Part shown: positions 27,276 to 35,878 of the stretch, in pieces
Numbering within the stretch: position 1 is the stretch's first letter
How the letters are laid out: every line of letters starts with the position of its first letter
NCBI RefSeq assembly: GCF_002735905.1
Contig: NZ_PEBD01000004.1
Coordinates: 806,001 to 870,000, forward strand
Source of the DNA: Williamsia muralis
Lineage (GTDB): Bacteria; Actinomycetota; Actinomycetes; Mycobacteriales; Mycobacteriaceae
Reading direction: 5' to 3'
DNA: 64,000 nucleotides
Translations under genes and position numbers: made by a program
Notes under the pieces: model-generated
Told to the model about the DNA's origin: nothing
Databases searched by the model: none
Seen by the model: only the letters and a program-made list of their open reading frames with translations

Positions 27276-29987
27276 TCAGTGCGCGGCGACCACCCGCCGA
27301 ACCGCGGCACGCACATCGGCATCGGTGTCGTCGGCAGCCGCGTCGAGCACGACTCGCACCTCGGGATCGTCGGACCAGTGGCTGAGTGTGAGGGCGGCGG
27401 CCTTGCGCACGTCGTTGTGAGGATCGGTGATCGCCGCCGACAACACTGCGATCGCCGCGGGCCCCGGCGCCGAGACCAGGCCTCGCGCCGCGCCGACCCG
27501 CACCTGCCAGGCGGAGTCCTTGAGGGCTTTGACCAGCAGCGGACCGTCCACGGGGGCTTCTCCGAGGCGAGCCATCGCTTCGAATGCAGCCGCTCGCACC
27601 AGCGGATCGATGTCCTGGGCAAGAACGCGGACCGCCTCGGCGCCCTTGGTCCCAACGGTCGCGAGCCCCGCGGCAACGGCGATGCGGACCTCTCGGTTGA
27701 CGTCGCCGACCGACTCGGCGATCACTGCAGATTCGTCCAGTGACACTAGTCCGCGAACGGCCTCGATGCGCACGCGGTGATCGCTGTCGGCGAGCGCGGC
27801 GGCGAACGTCTCCGCGGGTGCCGCGCGCAGGGCGCGTAGGAGGTCGAGGACGGTGGCACGCACTGTCGCATCCACCGAGGTGAGCGTCGCGTGGAGGATC
27901 GTGATGAACTCATCGGTCGCGTCGAGTACCTCGACCAGCTCTTGCAACCCCTGCGCAGCGAAGCGACGCACCTCAGGCGCCACGTCGCTCAGCGCGCGTG
28001 CGATCGCGACATCAAAACCCTCCGGTGTGTTCTCCGTCAGGACCGAGATGGCGGTCTTCCGCACGGTGGCGTCGTCGTCGGCGAGGTACGACTCGAAATC
28101 GTCGATACCGGCTGATCCCATCGCGAGCAGTTCAACGATCCGCGGCGAGGCCGCAGCGACCGACTGGCGGTCTTCGACACGCGCGAGCGTACGGACCGGA
28201 CTCTCCACGCCCGCATGGGCAGGCCCGGTGACCACCTCGGGCTGCTCGATGGCGACGACGGAACGATCGGCGGGCGGGATGTGGTCGAGACCGTCCACCG
28301 GTACGAAGTAGGGTTCGACCGGCCGGCCCAGGAACTCCATGTCACCTGCGGCGTTTTTCCGGACGTTGAGGTGGTAGCCCCACCGGTCATCCTGTCGTTC
28401 GGGGATGTCGGCCCGCTCGTGATAGAGACCCCACCGACTTTCGGTGCGTGTCAACGAACTCCGCGCCGCCAGCTCGGCGCAGTCGCGGATGAACGAGACC
28501 TCGGCGCAACGCATCAGCTCATGCGGTGTGCGCCCGCCCATCTCGTCTATCTCACCGCGCATCCGCTCGAAAGACTCGATGGCGATGGCCAGTTTGTTCG
28601 CGGACTTCGGAGGTGCGACGTAGTCGTTGACGAAGCGACGAAGCTTGTATTCCACCTGTGGCTGCGGGGGACCGTCGGGGTGCCTCAGCGGCCGGTAGAT
28701 CAGGTCGTGTGCCTCCGCGAGCTGGTCGAGTGGCAATGTCGTCGGCATCGCGCGGTCCCGCGCGGTGTCGCTGGCGTGCTGACCGGTGAGCTCGCCGTAC
28801 ACGAAGGCGCCGATCATGTAGTTGTGCGGTACGCATGCCAGATCGCCTGCCGCGTAAAGCCCGTCGACGGTGGTGCGGCCGTTCTCGTCTACCCACACCC
28901 CGGATGCGGAATGTCCACTGCACAAGCCGATCTCAGAGATGTGCATCTCGATGTCATGGGTCCGGTAGTCGTGACCGCGGTTGGCGTGGAACGTGCCACG
29001 GGTCGGCCGTTCGGTGGTGTGCAGGATTGATTCGAGTGCATCGAGTGTCTCGTCGGGCAGGTGGCTCACTTTGAGATAGATCGGCCCGCGGGCTGATTCG
29101 ATCTCGGTCTTCACCTCCGCCATCATGTCGCCGGACCAGTAGTCGGAGTCGACGAATCGCTCACCTTCGGCGTTCACCTGGTAACCGCCGAACGGGTTGG
29201 CCACGTATGCGCAGGCCGGGCCGTTGTAGTCCTTGATGAGTGGGTTGATCTGGAAGCACTCGATCCCGCTGAGTTCGGCGCCCGCGTGGTAGGCCATCGA
29301 GTACCCGTCGCCCGCGTTGGTCGGGTTCTCGTACGTGCCATAGAGATAGCCGGACGCCGGCAGACCTAGCCGCCCGCACGGGCCGGTCGCCAGGATCACC
29401 GTCTTGGCGGCGATCTCCACGAATTCGCCGGTGCGCGTGTGCAATGCAGCCGCGCCGACGGCCCGGCCGTTCTCGGTGAGCACGCGCACGGGCATCAGCC
29501 GGTTCTCGATGGTGATGTGCTCGCGCATCTCTTTTTTGCGCAGCACTCGGTAGAGGGCCTTCTTGACGTCCTTGCCCTCGGGCATGGGGAGCACGTACGA
29601 ACCGGAGCGATGAACTCGGCGCACCGCGTACTCACCGTGTTCGTCCTTCTCGAACTTCACGCCGTACTTCTCGAGACGCCCGATCATCGCGAAGCCACGA
29701 GTCGCCGTCTGATACACGGTCTTCTGGTTGACGATGCCGTCGTTGGCCCTGGTGATCTCGGCGACGTACGCCTCCGGCGTCGCCTTGCCGGGGATGACGG
29801 CGTTGTTCACGCCATCCATACCCATGGCAAGCGCACCCGAGTGCCGCACGTGCGCCTTGTCCAGCAGCAACACCGATGCGCCGTTCTCCGCGGCGGTCAG
29901 GGCAGCCATCGTCCCGGCGGTGCCGCCGCCGATCACCAAGACGTCGCATTCCCGGCGATCGCGGTCAGCTATGTTCGGGATGTCCAT
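27276..29987 (-). CDS. AprA-like FAD flavoprotein with C-terminal HEAT repeats
   Basis: 903 residues. The N-terminal part (about 1-590) is a fumarate-reductase/AprA-superfamily flavoprotein: dinucleotide motif LVIGGGTAGTMAALTAAENG, then LDKAHVRHSGALAMGMDGVN, closest to adenylylsulfate reductase alpha subunits, RGPIYLKV, and the FAD-closing stretch TVDGLYAAGDLACVPHN. The C-terminal 300 residues are about nine HEAT/PBS-lyase-like repeats with recurring DxDxxVRxxA patterns. Typical AprA proteins lack this tail. GAAGGA precedes the ATG, and the ABC ATPase gene ends eight bases upstream. With the small ferredoxin of the same operon it could form an AprBA-like redox pair; its reaction is not known. 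Confidence 0.8.
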   Translation of the reverse strand: MDIPNIADRDRRECDVLVIGGGTAGTMAALTAAENGASVLLLDKAHVRHSGALAMGMDGVNNAVIPGKATPEAYVAEITRANDGIVNQKTVYQTATRGFAMIGRLEKYGVKFEKDEHGEYAVRRVHRSGSYVLPMPEGKDVKKALYRVLRKKEMREHITIENRLMPVRVLTENGRAVGAAALHTRTGEFVEIAAKTVILATGPCGRLGLPASGYLYGTYENPTNAGDGYSMAYHAGAELSGIECFQINPLIKDYNGPACAYVANPFGGYQVNAEGERFVDSDYWSGDMMAEVKTEIESARGPIYLKVSHLPDETLDALESILHTTERPTRGTFHANRGHDYRTHDIEMHISEIGLCSGHSASGVWVDENGRTTVDGLYAAGDLACVPHNYMIGAFVYGELTGQHASDTARDRAMPTTLPLDQLAEAHDLIYRPLRHPDGPPQPQVEYKLRRFVNDYVAPPKSANKLAIAIESFERMRGEIDEMGGRTPHELMRCAEVSFIRDCAELAARSSLTRTESRWGLYHERADIPERQDDRWGYHLNVRKNAAGDMEFLGRPVEPYFVPVDGLDHIPPADRSVVAIEQPEVVTGPAHAGVESPVRTLARVEDRQSVAAASPRIVELLAMGSAGIDDFESYLADDDATVRKTAISVLTENTPEGFDVAIARALSDVAPEVRRFAAQGLQELVEVLDATDEFITILHATLTSVDATVRATVLDLLRALRAAPAETFAAALADSDHRVRIEAVRGLVSLDESAVIAESVGDVNREVRIAVAAGLATVGTKGAEAVRVLAQDIDPLVRAAAFEAMARLGEAPVDGPLLVKALKDSAWQVRVGAARGLVSAPGPAAIAVLSAAITDPHNDVRKAAALTLSHWSDDPEVRVVLDAAADDTDADVRAAVRRVVAAH

Positions 29988-29995
29988 GTGGTCCT

Positions 29996-30775
29996 TCAGT
30001 TCTCGAGTGCGGCGGTGATCCGCGCACGCAGTTGGGCGGTCGCTGTGGCATCCCGGTGGTCGGGGTCACGCGGACGCGGCACATCGACGATGTCGCGGAC
30101 CGGGCGTCCGGCGCGCCCGAACACCACAACCCGGTCGCCGAGCAGCAGCGCCTCGTCCACGTCGTGGGTCACGAACACCACGGTCGCGGGATGCGATGCC
30201 AGCGTGTCGATCAGCAACGCCTGCATGGTCGACCGGGTCTGGGCGTCGAGCGCGCCGAACGGCTCGTCCATCAGCACCGCCCTCGGTGCACCGGCCAGTC
30301 CGCGGGCGAGTTGGACTCGCTGACGCATACCGCCCGAGAGCGACTTCGGGAGGTAGTCGGCGAAATCGGCCAGCCCGATCTCGTCCATCCACCGCTCCGC
30401 CTGAGCCTTGCGGTCTCGACGCGGCACCCCGCGGAGGGTGAGCGCAAGCATGATGTTGCCGCGCACGGTGCGCCACGGGTGCAGGGCGTCGTCCTGGAAG
30501 ACCATGGCCCGATCACGCGAGGTCTTGCGTACGGGCTCCGCGTCGGCGAGCACTCGGCCACCCGATACGGGCAACAGTCCGGCAATCGCCCGCAGCACAG
30601 TGGATTTGCCACATCCCGACGGGCCTGTGAGGACCAGGATCTCACCCGGTTCGATGGTCAGGTCGAGTCCGTCCACCACGGCGTCGCCGCCGTAGTCGAG
30701 TCGTACATCGTCGAGTTCGAGACGAAGACCGGTTGTCGGGATCAGGGCGGTAGCGGAGTTGATGGTGCTGGTCAT
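29996..30775 (-). CDS. ABC transporter ATPase (SsuB/TauB/NrtD type)
   Basis: 259 residues with a complete ABC ATPase set: Walker A GPSGCGKST, Q-loop VFQDDALHPW, signature LSGGMRQRVQLARG, Walker B AVLMDEPFGALD and the H-loop VFVTHDVDEA. The DALHPWRTV stretch and size fit the nitrate/sulfonate/taurine importer family. The ATG overlaps the permease stop by four bases (ATGA); the longer open frame runs backwards into the permease gene. Confidence 0.93.
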   Translation of the reverse strand: MTSTINSATALIPTTGLRLELDDVRLDYGGDAVVDGLDLTIEPGEILVLTGPSGCGKSTVLRAIAGLLPVSGGRVLADAEPVRKTSRDRAMVFQDDALHPWRTVRGNIMLALTLRGVPRRDRKAQAERWMDEIGLADFADYLPKSLSGGMRQRVQLARGLAGAPRAVLMDEPFGALDAQTRSTMQALLIDTLASHPATVVFVTHDVDEALLLGDRVVVFGRAGRPVRDIVDVPRPRDPDHRDATATAQLRARITAALEN

Positions 30776-31629
30776 CGGGTCTCCTGAGCTCGGGGAAGCC
30801 ACCGGGTCATTCGGCGGCCGATCAACTCGATGCCGCCCGAGGTGAGGGCGCCGAGGATGCCGATGGTGAGCATGCCGACAAACACCTGTGGGTAGTCCAC
30901 CACCGTGTACGCCTGCCACGTGCGGTAACCCACACCGAGCCGGCCGGAGATCATCTCGGCCGAGATGAGGCAGATCCACGCCACGCCGATGCCCACCGAC
31001 AGTCCACTGAAGACGCCGGGGGCGATGCCGGGCAACACCACTCGCAGGATCACGTCGCGCTTGCGTCCGCCCATGGTGAGGACGGAATCTTCCCAGATGG
31101 TCGGCAGAGCACGCACCGCGTGCCGGGTGGCCACCGAGATCGGGAAGAACGCGGCGACGAAGGTGATGAACACCATGCCGGCTTCGTCGGTCGGCAGTAC
31201 CAAAATCGCCACCGGCACCAGGGCGATGGCGGGGATGGGACGCAGGACCTCGGTGAGGGTGCCAACGGTGTTGGTGGCAATACTAGAGCGCCCCAACAGG
31301 ATTCCGGCCGGAACGCCGACGCCGACGGCGAGTGCGAAACCGGCGCCGATCCGGATCAGCGACTGGCCCAGGTCGAGGTAGTACTCCTCGGTGCCCAGAC
31401 TCGTCCAGAATGCCTGCGCGATGTCGGTGACCGACGGCACCGTGTCGAACCGGGCCCACAGGACGACGTCGGCGGTGGTCAAGAACTGCCAGAGTCCCGC
31501 AGCGGCGACGAGGACCAGGATGCGAAGTGGCCAGACGGTCAGCCAGTGTGTTCTGCTCCGGGCAGACTTCGGTGCTGTCGCTGAACGTGTCTGGATGTCC
31601 AGCGCCGGGGTGACGGTGGCGGTGGCCAT
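30772..31629 (-). CDS. ABC transporter permease (SsuC/TauC type)
   Basis: 285 residues with six membrane segments and the binding-protein-dependent permease motif in TMGGRKRDVILRVVLPGIAPG, where the ATPase docks. It belongs to the nitrate/sulfonate/bicarbonate importer family (LTEVLRPIPAIALVPVAILV). The ATG at 31629 shares one base with the stop of the binding-protein gene, so the transporter genes are coupled. Confidence 0.93.
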   Translation of the reverse strand: MATATVTPALDIQTRSATAPKSARSRTHWLTVWPLRILVLVAAAGLWQFLTTADVVLWARFDTVPSVTDIAQAFWTSLGTEEYYLDLGQSLIRIGAGFALAVGVGVPAGILLGRSSIATNTVGTLTEVLRPIPAIALVPVAILVLPTDEAGMVFITFVAAFFPISVATRHAVRALPTIWEDSVLTMGGRKRDVILRVVLPGIAPGVFSGLSVGIGVAWICLISAEMISGRLGVGYRTWQAYTVVDYPQVFVGMLTIGILGALTSGGIELIGRRMTRWLPRAQETR

Positions 31630-33068
31630 CAGATGACCTCCGCGACAGCCTGATCGTACGACGCCGGCACAGCCCCGGGATGGGTCTTGATGTATTCGTT
31701 GGCGCTGTCCTGGGTGGTGAACGGCACGAACTGTGTTCCGTCCCGCAGCCACACCGCCTTGTCGGCAAACCATCGGGTTCCGAGCAGCGGGTCCGAGATA
31801 TACGCTGCACGAACAGATTCGCCTTGCGACTGGGCCTGCCGAATTGCTTTGAGCAGGCACGTCGGTCCGGCCGCCGGCTGCGTGTTGTCGCTGCCGTCGA
31901 GCCACAGTTCTGCTGCATCGGCCGGGTCGACGTCGGTGTTGCACACCGGGTCACGGCCACGGATCTGCGACGCATTCTGCGTGGATGCCAGTGACTCTGC
32001 GTAGTTCTGACCGGCCGCGGTGAATGCCTGCTCAAGGGGTGCGGTGTTCACAAACGTGTTGAGGTCGAGCTCGTGTTCGAAGCTGCCGATCGACTTGAGG
32101 TAGGGCTGGTCGCCCCGAAGTGCCTCCACCAGTTGCGGTTTGACTGCAGGGTTGAAGTCGGTGCCGCCGGGGCCGTTGTAGAGGTACACCACTTCGGCGG
32201 GCAGGCCACTGTCCTCGGCGACCAGGTTCGCGGCGGCGAGCGGATCGTCGATCAGGGACTTGGTGGAGTCGAGTTGCGCCCGCAAGAAGGCGGACACCAC
32301 ATCCGGGTGCTCATCAGCGAACGCCGAGCGGGCGACAACACCGTGCAGCGTGGGAACACCGAGCTGGGCGCCGTCGTACAGAAGCCGCGCTTTGTCCTGG
32401 AACACCAGCAGACCCGGCCAGGCGACGAACTGAGCCAGCGCATCGACCTTGTTCGACTCGAGCGCAGACGCGCCGACCTGGGGCTGCTGATTCTGCACGT
32501 TGACGGCGTCGTTGGGGTTGATGCCGATGCGGTCGAGCGCCTGGACCAGGGTGCCGTGTCCAGCCGAGCCCACGCTGGCCGAGACGCTCTTGCCGCGCAG
32601 ATCAGCAATGGTCGTCGCATCTGAATCAGGTGAGACCACAACCATGTTCAGTGAGCCCTTGGGGCTCGAACCGGTGACCGACAACATCTCGGTGCGTGTT
32701 GCGTCATTGGCGTTCGCCCGCGACCCGTTGATGAGCATCGGGTAGTCACCCATCGACCCGATGTCGATCTTGCCTGCGATCATTCCGGTGGTGATCGGAG
32801 CGCCGGTGTCGTAGTCCTGCCATTCGACGCTGTACTTCTGGCCGGTCCGCTCGGTCACCTCCTCCAAGCGTTTCTCGAAGTCTCCCTCGGCGCGCAGCAG
32901 GGTCCCGGCCGTCACGGTGTTGATGGTTTTGGACTGGTACCCGACGACCACCCGAACGGCGTCGCCGTCATCGGAACTGTCCAGCGAACAGGCCGCCGAC
33001 GTCAGCACGATCGCAGCAGCGGTGAACAGGGTGCCGAATCGGGCACGTCGAGACACGGTTGATCTCAT
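31629..33068 (-). CDS. ABC substrate-binding lipoprotein with a NosL-like C-terminal domain
   Basis: 479 residues. Signal peptide with lipobox LTSAAC and a lipidated Cys27. Residues 35-360 resemble nitrate/sulfonate/taurine-type binding proteins (IGSMGDYPMLINGSRAN, LRGKSVSASVGSAGHGTL). From about residue 372 the tail looks like NosL, the copper lipoprotein fold: Cys376 in DPVCNTDV, Cys404 in GPTCLLKAI, then YISDPLLGTRWFADKAVWL and FTTQDSANEYIKTHPG. Binding proteins of this class normally end near residue 330-350. The methionine of the usual CGM motif of NosL is absent. The start at 33068 has AAGGA upstream. The NosL assignment is by eye. Confidence 0.78.
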   Translation of the reverse strand: MRSTVSRRARFGTLFTAAAIVLTSAACSLDSSDDGDAVRVVVGYQSKTINTVTAGTLLRAEGDFEKRLEEVTERTGQKYSVEWQDYDTGAPITTGMIAGKIDIGSMGDYPMLINGSRANANDATRTEMLSVTGSSPKGSLNMVVVSPDSDATTIADLRGKSVSASVGSAGHGTLVQALDRIGINPNDAVNVQNQQPQVGASALESNKVDALAQFVAWPGLLVFQDKARLLYDGAQLGVPTLHGVVARSAFADEHPDVVSAFLRAQLDSTKSLIDDPLAAANLVAEDSGLPAEVVYLYNGPGGTDFNPAVKPQLVEALRGDQPYLKSIGSFEHELDLNTFVNTAPLEQAFTAAGQNYAESLASTQNASQIRGRDPVCNTDVDPADAAELWLDGSDNTQPAAGPTCLLKAIRQAQSQGESVRAAYISDPLLGTRWFADKAVWLRDGTQFVPFTTQDSANEYIKTHPGAVPASYDQAVAEVI

Positions 33069-33130
33069 CGAGTATTCCTTGGTGAGCGAAAGGGTGGAGT
33101 GCGAAAGGTGTTGGGCTGGTGGGGAATGAT

Positions 33131-33358
33131 TCAGCGGAGCAGGTACGGCATGTTCACGGTGACCGCTCCGGTGGGGCACCGGACCGCACAGGGGCCGCAG
33201 TACCAGCATTCGTCGACGTGCATGAAGGCCTTACCGCTCTCGGGATTGATGGCCAGTGAATCGAGGGGACACACCTCGACGCAGAGCGTGCAGCCCGTGA
33301 TGCACAGGGATTCGTCGATGGTGACCGGGACGTCGGCTCGGGCGTTGACTTGGCTCAC
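33131..33358 (-). CDS. Small two-cluster ferredoxin (AprB-like)
   Basis: 75 residues with two iron-sulfur cluster motifs: CITGCTLCVEVCP (an uncommon C-x3-C-x2-C-x3-C spacing) and CWYCGPCAVRCP (C-x2-C-x2-C-x3-C). The second resembles the CWxCxxCxxxCP motif of adenylylsulfate reductase beta subunits, although the long AprB C-terminal tail is missing. Start is GTG with AGGAGT upstream. It lies between the GntR gene (five bases) and the ABC genes (62 bases). Likely electron partner of the AprA-like flavoprotein encoded later in the operon. Confidence 0.88.
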   Translation of the reverse strand: MSQVNARADVPVTIDESLCITGCTLCVEVCPLDSLAINPESGKAFMHVDECWYCGPCAVRCPTGAVTVNMPYLLR

Positions 33359-33363
33359 GGGTA

Positions 33364-34116
33364 TTACTCCTGTGTTCGGCGGGCTGTGCTGCGCAGGCAG
33401 ACTCGGTCGTTGCGCATTCGGATGTATTCGAGATCGACGGGTCGGTCTCCGGCTTGTAGGTGGGTGAGTCGTTCGAGCAGCAACATGGCTGCGCCCGAGG
33501 CGATCTCGAGATGGGCCGCAGAGTGTGGGTCGGCGTTCACCGCTTCGACGGTCATCGTGGCGCGGCCCAGCCTTTCGCCCGCGATCTGCTCGAGCAAGGC
33601 AAAGACGTCGTTGTGTTCCAGATCGTGCTGGATCAGCGGGATGCCCAGGTCGGGGACGAGATAGGTGACGTCGAGGCTGATGGGTTCGTCATCGAGGAAC
33701 CGCAGCCGTTCGATGTAAACGGCCTGCTCACCGCCGTCGAGTGCCAATTTGCGTGCCACGGCGCGGGGAGGGTCCACCAAGGTCGCCACCTTGACGGTGT
33801 TGCGGACCTCGCCGTGCATGAGGAACGTCTCCTTGAGTCCTTGCAGGGCGTCCAGACCGTGTTCGAGTTGTCGCGCCACCACATGGGTGCCGACACGAGG
33901 AGAGCGTTCGATGAGTCCTTCGTCGCGCAGGATGGTCAAGGCATCGCGGATGGTGTTGCGAGATACGCCGAAGTCGGCGATGAGGGTGGGTTCATCAAGC
34001 GATCCTGCGACGTCTCCGTCGTGGACCTGGCGTCGCAGAACATCGGCGACCATGCGTGCGTTGTCGGCACGCAATCGCGTGCCGCCAGGTGGCCTCATCT
34101 GCATGAATGGCACCAT
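33364..34116 (-). CDS. GntR-family regulator with UTRA domain (HutC group)
   Basis: 250 residues. Winged helix near residues 18-85 (EPTLIADFGVSRNTIRDALT, LRDEGLIERSPRVGTHV) and a UTRA ligand-binding domain after about residue 100 (VYIERLRFLDDEPISLDVTYL). It is the first gene of the ferredoxin-ABC-flavoprotein operon and so its probable regulator; the inducer should be the imported compound or a product of it. The ATG at 34116 is preferred, with an alternative at 34104. The ribosome site is weak for both. Confidence 0.87.
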   Translation of the reverse strand: MVPFMQMRPPGGTRLRADNARMVADVLRRQVHDGDVAGSLDEPTLIADFGVSRNTIRDALTILRDEGLIERSPRVGTHVVARQLEHGLDALQGLKETFLMHGEVRNTVKVATLVDPPRAVARKLALDGGEQAVYIERLRFLDDEPISLDVTYLVPDLGIPLIQHDLEHNDVFALLEQIAGERLGRATMTVEAVNADPHSAAHLEIASGAAMLLLERLTHLQAGDRPVDLEYIRMRNDRVCLRSTARRTQE

Positions 34117-34273
34117 AACGCCCGTTTTTCGGGGTCCGGCCGGGCCGAATGCGCCGCGGCGAGCGGCCGTTCGGAATGCGCCAGGCGCCGTCCGGTCGAC
34201 TGCGCCGTGACCTGGGCTGCTGCGGCGCCGAGGGGCCAATTCGCCACCTGGGCGAGCCGGCCGGGGATTTAAA

Positions 34274-34939
34274 TCAGCGGGGTGTAAACGTTTCGGTGGG
34301 AGTGGTCCGCGGGCCGTTCAACCCGCTCGAACCTGCCCTGACCTGCGTTCCCCGGCGCCGCAGATCGATGGCCACCACCAGAGGCCACAGCATCTCGGCG
34401 GTGAAGTTGACCCGTTCGGCGAGCCCCAGCAGGTCGCCTCCGCCGGTCTCCAGAACCGTCCACCCCAGTACGGCCCACAGGATGAGCGAGGCCGTCGTCG
34501 CCACGGCCGGTCGAATGGTCAGGGCGGCAGACGGCGCGCGCGAGATCGCCAGCAGAGGCCACAGACAGAACAGGACCGCTGAACCTCCGGCCGCGAGGAG
34601 ATGGAACGTGGGGGCGACGTCCACCGGTGACAACGCCACGGCGATCCCACACGCGCCTGCCCCCGCCAACGCGATCCGCGCCCGTTTCCTGATGCCGGTC
34701 AGGCCAGCGCTCGTAACGATCTGGCATGCCCCGCTCAGGGCGATCCCGACAGCCATCACCCAGCCGCCGCCGGGGATCGTCGCCAGGTCGCTGAGCGTCT
34801 GTTTCATGGCGTCGTACTTCTCGGTGATGATCATCGCGGCGATCACAGACGAGCCGATCAACACGACGGGAGCAGCGGCGGCGCTCATCAGTGCCCAGAG
34901 CGGTACGGCCGATCGTGGTACTCGCGGCGGTGCCGGCAC
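34274..34939 (-). CDS. DUF998 membrane protein
   Basis: 221 residues with about six membrane segments in the DUF998 pattern (QTLSDLATIPGG after the first helix, SPVDVAPTFHLLAAGG in the middle). Function unknown in the family. The GTG start has AGGAAGG seven bases upstream. The gene faces the same way as the GntR operon, but a 157-base gap suggests separate transcription. Confidence 0.75.
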   Translation of the reverse strand: MPAPPRVPRSAVPLWALMSAAAAPVVLIGSSVIAAMIITEKYDAMKQTLSDLATIPGGGWVMAVGIALSGACQIVTSAGLTGIRKRARIALAGAGACGIAVALSPVDVAPTFHLLAAGGSAVLFCLWPLLAISRAPSAALTIRPAVATTASLILWAVLGWTVLETGGGDLLGLAERVNFTAEMLWPLVVAIDLRRRGTQVRAGSSGLNGPRTTPTETFTPR

Positions 34940-35004
34940 CTGTTCGCCTTCCTGCGTTCACAGGTCCAGGGCTCTCACCTCGCACCCACCAACCCCGACA
35001 CCGG

Positions 35005-35400
35005 CTACCAGCGTACGGGCCCGGCCGCGTCGATGAAGGTGCCCGACTCGGCGTCGTCGGGAAGCGTCGCCGCACGCAGCACAACGGCTGCCGCCTCGTC
35101 CGCGGTCAACGGCGCCTGTACCCGGTTGCCGGGGGCGAGGTCGGTCTGCACATGACCCGGGCACACCGACGTGACCTTGACGGTGGTGCCGGCGAGCATC
35201 TTCGCCAGCCCGATGGTGATGCTGTTCACCGCCGCCTTGGACGCCTGATAAGCAGGAACGACCATCGAATAGTACTGCGACTGAACATCTTTCTGATCCG
35301 CCAAGGAGCCCATGGTGCTCGATACGTTGACGATGCGGCCGCCGGCACTACGCCAGATGAGCGGCAGCATCGCCTCGACCACATCGAGGACGCCAAGGGT
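35005..35400 (-). pseudogene. 3' fragment of a short-chain dehydrogenase gene
   Basis: The minus-strand frame gives about 130 residues of a short-chain dehydrogenase/reductase: TLGVLDVVEAMLPLI, GGRIVNVSSTMG, catalytic YQASK and the cofactor-closing CPGHVQTDL. The N-terminal half with the Rossmann TGxxxGxG motif is missing: right where the NTLGVLD helix should continue upstream, the frame gives A-R-C and then a TGA at 35410-35412. The break at about 35400-35410 marks a deletion or rearrangement junction. A product from an internal start could not bind NAD(P) in the normal way. Confidence 0.75.
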
Positions 35401-35512
35401 AGCGCGACATCAGTTCATCTCACGACCGCTCGGGGGTGCTGGCGGAAATCGGACCTTGCGTGAAAAAAGGGCGGACGTTGACGGTCGGCCGCGGCGACGG
35501 GAAGCTGGACAG

Positions 35513-35794
35513 ATGGCCAACACGAACGGCGGGGTGCCGGACGGTACCGATGACGCTTCCCTCACGGCGAAGATCCGCGACCTGCTGAGCGCGAGGTCGC
35601 CGGAGTCGAGTATCTGCCCGTCGGACGTCGCGCGGGCAGTTGCGCCGGATGACTGGCGCCCTCTCATGGAACCGGTGCGTACGGTCGCGCGCCAGATGAT
35701 GGCGGACGGCGAAGTCCAGATCACCCAGGGTGGTGACGTGGTCGACGATCCGGCGAACGTCCGAGGTCCCATTCGCATTCGCTGGACTCGCTGA
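35513..35794 (+). CDS. DUF3253 protein
   Basis: 93 residues, acidic and compact, with a helix-turn-helix-like core: ICPSDVARAVAPDDWRPLM, VRTVARQMMADGEVQITQGG and GPIRIRW. These are the marks of DUF3253, a small winged-helix-like family of unknown function. Chosen start is the ATG at 35513 with GGAAG upstream; the longer frame reads back into the broken SDR gene. It lies about 100 bases past the SDR break. Confidence 0.75.
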   Translation: MANTNGGVPDGTDDASLTAKIRDLLSARSPESSICPSDVARAVAPDDWRPLMEPVRTVARQMMADGEVQITQGGDVVDDPANVRGPIRIRWTR

Positions 35795-35878
35795 GCCTGC
35801 CTGTCACATTTTGTCGAGCTGCTTCGTCCTCCAGATAGGGGCGCACGGTGCGCTCGTCTGAAACAGGAGGTTCCTCGC

